A DNA stretch of 64,000 bases from Hyalella azteca. Taxonomy: Eukaryota; Arthropoda; Malacostraca; Amphipoda; Hyalellidae. Numbering within the stretch: the stretch's first letter is position 1; every line of letters starts with the position of its first letter. The stretch lies in the NCBI RefSeq assembly GCF_000764305.2, contig NW_025936571.1, forward strand, positions 62,001-126,000, given 5' to 3'. The position numbers and the translations under genes were made by a program. A model generated the notes under the pieces. The model saw nothing but the letters and a program-made list of their open reading frames with translations. It was not told where the DNA came from and did no database searches. Shown one piece after another: positions 61,101 to 64,000 of the stretch.

Positions 61101-61320
61101 CAGCGCCTTGCATCACCATTCAGCGCTTGCATCATTCAGCGCCTTGCATCATCATTCAGTGCCTTGCATCATCATTCAGCGCCAATTGCATCATCATTCA
61201 GCGCCTTGCATCATCATTCAGCGCCTTGCATCATCATTCAGCGCCAATTGCATCATCATTCAGCGCCTTGCATCATCATTCAGCGCCTTGCATCATCATT
61301 CAGCGCCTTGCATCATCATT
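61101..61320. repeat. 20/22-bp minisatellite with higher-order pattern
   Basis: Eleven units of cagcgccttgcatcatcatt. The 22-bp variant with caattg appears twice, separated by two normal units, giving a 62-bp superunit. All frames encode Ser/Phe/Ala/Leu/His repeats, and the three overlapping open frames here are artefacts. Confidence 0.95.
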
Positions 61321-61324
61321 CAGC

Positions 61325-61383
61325 AAGGGCCCCGCAGCACCATAGAGGGCCCCGCAGCACCATGCAGGGCACCGCAACACTAA
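61325..61383. repeat. 21-bp tandem repeat, GC-rich
   Basis: About three units of agggccccgcagcaccat-like sequence directly following the 20/22-bp array. Confidence 0.85.
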
Positions 61384-61744
61384 CTAATACAGGGCCTCGC
61401 AGAAACATCCGTGACCTCGCTCGTATCGCTATATAGTTGAAACTTACGTCACTCTTCAACTTGTTCTTATTTCATTCATCACCTTGTAATATCATCACCT
61501 GGAAGAATTTTTTTCGATTTTTCGTCCCCTTTTTCATAGTTCCTCCCAAATCCTTACAAGTCTATCCCTTTCATCACATAATTTCATCCATTCTTCAACT
61601 TTTGTTTCAACCATCCCGCACCCCACTCACCCCGCAGCATTCCCGACGCAGCAAGCGTCAGCCACCCACCGGCATGGCTGAGGCTGACATCATCCTCCGT
61701 ATGTGGCGAGCGACGCTGCAACGCCTTGTCTGGCTCGCTGCTGG
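61384..61744. other. Spacer between tandem arrays
   Basis: The open frame at 61437-61808 extends into the next repeat and has no domain. C/T-rich on this strand. Nothing else was seen. Confidence 0.45.
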
Positions 61745-61990
61745 CTTTGCTGTTAGGTTTGCTGTTAGCTTTGCTGTTAGGTTAGAGCCAGCTTTGCTGT
61801 TAGCTTAGAGCCAGCTTTGCTGTTAGCTTAGAGCCAGCTTTGCTGTTAGGTTAGAGCCAGCTTTGCTGTTAGGTTAGAGCCAGCTTTGCTGTTAGGTTAG
61901 AGCCAGCTTTGCTGTTAGGATTGCTGCCAGCTTTGCTGTTAGGATTGCTGCCAGCTTTGCTGTTAGGTTTGCTGCCAGCTTTGCTGTTAT
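61745..61990. repeat. 23-bp minisatellite (gctttgctgttaggttagagcca)
   Basis: About eleven units. Early units are shorter (tttgctgttag); middle units are the 23-bp form; the last ones use ggattgctgcca in place of ggttagagcca. Confidence 0.93.
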
Positions 61991-62241
61991 GCTTGAGTCC
62001 CCACAGTCGGTATCTTATTTGTATGGTCGGATTAGGGTTATCTCATGTTGGGTAATCACATTCAAATGTCAGCGCTCCCCAGAAACTATTTTGAATTCAT
62101 TTCATGAGCGGTGCGTCAGTAGAAATGCGAGCGTCTAGCCCTGATCGACGTAGCTCAATATAATAAAGTATTACGTGATTATGACGCAATCCTTGCTTCA
62201 ACACGCGTGCCTGGATTCTTACGCATTTCCTGCGACCCATG

Positions 62242-62274
62242 TGACGTCACGCGCATGAGCGCATAGTGACGTCA
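62242..62274. promoter_or_regulatory. Pair of CRE/ATF-type sites
   Basis: Two perfect TGACGTCA palindromes (62242-62249, 62267-62274) 25 bp apart flank gcgcatgagcgcat, in otherwise AT-rich DNA. By base composition even one perfect octamer would be rare here. No TATA box or gene start is evident within 200 bp. Confidence 0.45.
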
Positions 62275-63769
62275 TAGAAAGGCGTTGAAATTTTATAATT
62301 TTTCATCATATTATCAATTGGCAATTAAAATTCTTGTCATTTTAATTGTAAGTTCTTCAAAAATATATATCTGAAATTTAAAACGCAAGCTACTCTGACT
62401 ACTCATTGAAATTTCCCACACAATTTGGTAAATTTCCAAGCGAGTTGTTGCAAAAAAAGTGTTTTCCATGTTTGTCAAGAATTTTGATTGAAATACCTGC
62501 AAACCAGGCATGTTTTTCAATCGGATTAGCAATACGGATTGCTGTGTTGGAAAGCGGGAACTGGCCTGGAGCGGTGCTTAGCCTTCGAGTTTAGTTTTTC
62601 ATTTCAAGTCTTCGTTTTTTTCGGTTTCGCACGACCAACGTTTCCCGTTGTATTTTGTGTTTACGAGTCACGAAGAAAGTTTACAGCTCCTTCATGTCAG
62701 TTCTCAGTTGGCCTGAAACATTTTTGCATTCAAATGATGGTCTTAACATCTGTATTCGTAATATATTTCCTATTAGGAATTTTTTAAAAATGAAGTAAAT
62801 GAAACATCCCCTTTTGTATTTTGAATTATTCTATTGAAAACTAGAATAATTCAAAGTCAGTATTCAAATTTAATACTGAAAACTTGAATTGTTGTTATTA
62901 TCCAGATCATGTATGCCGTAATTGTGCGTTACTATTTCGCTAGCATAATGAAAACGAACAAATTAAGCGTATACGTACATACCGTTTGTTCTTTTGCTGC
63001 ATGGTTGGTCACAATCAACGTGCCAAGAGAACTAGCATTGATACTATCTGATATTATATTATCAGTTGATTGCATGCGTATCACTCGAGGTGGATATTTG
63101 AAATCCTTTTATTGAAACAATAGTGAAGCTATAATTCTGCGGAGACTAACTCATATCACGTTAAAATCGCTCGGTGCCTGCTATATATTAGTCTCGCTAA
63201 TTTCGATCAGGTACGAGGTTTCCAGTCTCCTTATATGGAAGCGTAAGGCCATGGACTTCTTTCAAGGCGAATATGGCGGAAAATTGTATACGTACTGGAG
63301 GAAATATCCTATTAACAGCTACATACGCAACACCTCATGAATTAGTTTATAATTGATCTCATGACTGATATTGGGAAAAGTGAGAAATGGAATAAAAGAC
63401 TGAGCACGATTCATAAGAAATTGTTTTAAATTATCGAAAGCCAGAAGAAAAAATTTCGATCATGCAGTTAGTCAAAAACTACATACTGATGTATTAACCT
63501 CGCATCCTTCTATTAGATTTGTTTCAAAATTTTAATTTTTGTATCCAGTTTTTCAAATTTCAAATTTTTAAACATCTTTTCGATTGTCTAACACCAAAAG
63601 GGCAACGAATTTTTCTTTCACGTTCGCATAAAATTTGTTTCAAAATTTAAATTTTTGTATCCAGTTTTCAAATTTCAAAGTTTTAAATATATTTTCGATT
63701 GTCTAAAATTAAAGAACTACGAATATTTCTTTACCTAACACAATATTATTTACCGAATTTTTTCGGCAG
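62275..63769. other. Probable intergenic or intronic sequence
   Basis: AT-rich. A short frame, ATG at 63252 (ggccATGGACTTCTTTC, 29 codons), has a good start context and follows a possible acceptor (gtttccag near 63222) but is too short to call. Near 63520-63720 a ~120-bp segment (aaaatttgtttcaaaattt...ttcgattgtctaa) is duplicated. No gene was recognised. Confidence 0.45.
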
Positions 63770-63842
63770 GAGAGGTCTTGGAGTACGAGACTGGCGATGA
63801 GAAGTCGTACAAATTCCTTCCCTTGTTTGGCAACACCTTGAG
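63770..63842 (+). CDS. Likely internal coding exon of an unidentified gene
   Basis: Bounded by a strong acceptor (tttttcggcag) and a strong donor (ag|gtgagt). Of the three frames only one is open throughout the 73 nt. It reads EVLEYETGDEKSYKFLPLF then GNTL, starting after two bases that complete a codon and ending with two bases of the next. It is GC-richer than its flanks. I do not recognise the protein. The gene continues past the window; the promoter at 56110 is a possible but unproven start. Confidence 0.45.
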
Positions 63843-64000
63843 GTGAGTCTTAAATTACTTTGCAACTATTAATAATAGCATTAGAAATAAAAAAAATAAT
63901 CGGCTCGAGCTATAAAAAATGTTTCTTACATCTGAAGCAGCAATAGGAATTAGAAAAATCTGTCATAAACCAGCTGGAGCGAAATCGGAAGTTTATAATG
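63843..64000. other. Putative intron to the window end
   Basis: Follows the gtgagt donor. AT-rich with no further feature. Confidence 0.4.

Noticed and set aside
61041..61436. Three overlapping plus-strand frames rich in SFSALHHHSAP
   Set aside because: By-product of the 20/22-bp minisatellite in all frames.

Overview
This is eukaryotic, AT-rich, repeat-dense nuclear DNA. The genes have GT-AG introns, arthropod-style core promoters and polyadenylation signals, and there is no operon structure. The dominant family is the EcKinase-like (ecdysteroid-kinase/CHK-type, aminoglycoside-phosphotransferase fold) proteins that expand in lineage-specific arrays in arthropods. The source is therefore an arthropod; a crustacean would fit, but the species cannot be fixed from sequence alone.

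Layout. (1) 1-7150: two EcKinase copies head to head in a large diverged inverted duplication. Copy A (minus, 109-1490) is broken by a one-base deletion and also lost its 5'UTR splice acceptor. Copy B (plus, 5691-7074) is intact. The centre holds a 17-bp minisatellite and the first of five copies of a short hairpin-forming dispersed repeat. (2) 7150-25100: EcKinase copy C (12853-14341), a tRNA-derived SINE, several tandem repeats, a long gene-free stretch, a LINE 3' fragment ending in an (AATAG)18 array, and a degenerate reverse transcriptase. (3) 25107-49664: a direct tandem segmental duplication, unit 1 (about 8.1 kb) with EcKinase D and unit 2 (about 16.4 kb) with EcKinase E. Unit 2 is inflated by a Tc1-like element, a 5.1-kb CR1-like LINE carrying a nested hAT MITE, a second longer hAT element and a LINE fragment. 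Unit 1 preserves the empty sites of the Tc1 and LINE insertions. (4) 50750-64000: two intronless, secreted group-XII-phospholipase-A2-like genes on the minus strand, both with the catalytic-site Asp replaced, followed by a predicted TATA/Inr promoter, several minisatellites, paired CRE-like sites, and one likely coding exon of an unidentified gene entering from the right.

How the genes relate. Every EcKinase copy has the same two-exon coding structure: an 824-nt exon 1 (820 nt in broken copy A) ending at a phase-2 intron directly after the HGDxxxxN catalytic loop, then a 460-463-nt exon 2 beginning just before the Asp-Leu-Gln metal-binding motif. B, D and E also share a 5'UTR acceptor followed by GCTGC. 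Local near-identity tracts (B-C in the first ~250 nt of the CDS, C-D-E in the first ~230 nt of exon 2) set against strong divergence elsewhere suggest that gene conversion shuffles this cluster. EcKinases are thought to phosphorylate ecdysteroids or xenobiotics. Nothing here fixes the substrate, and no functional link to the PLA2-like pair can be shown.
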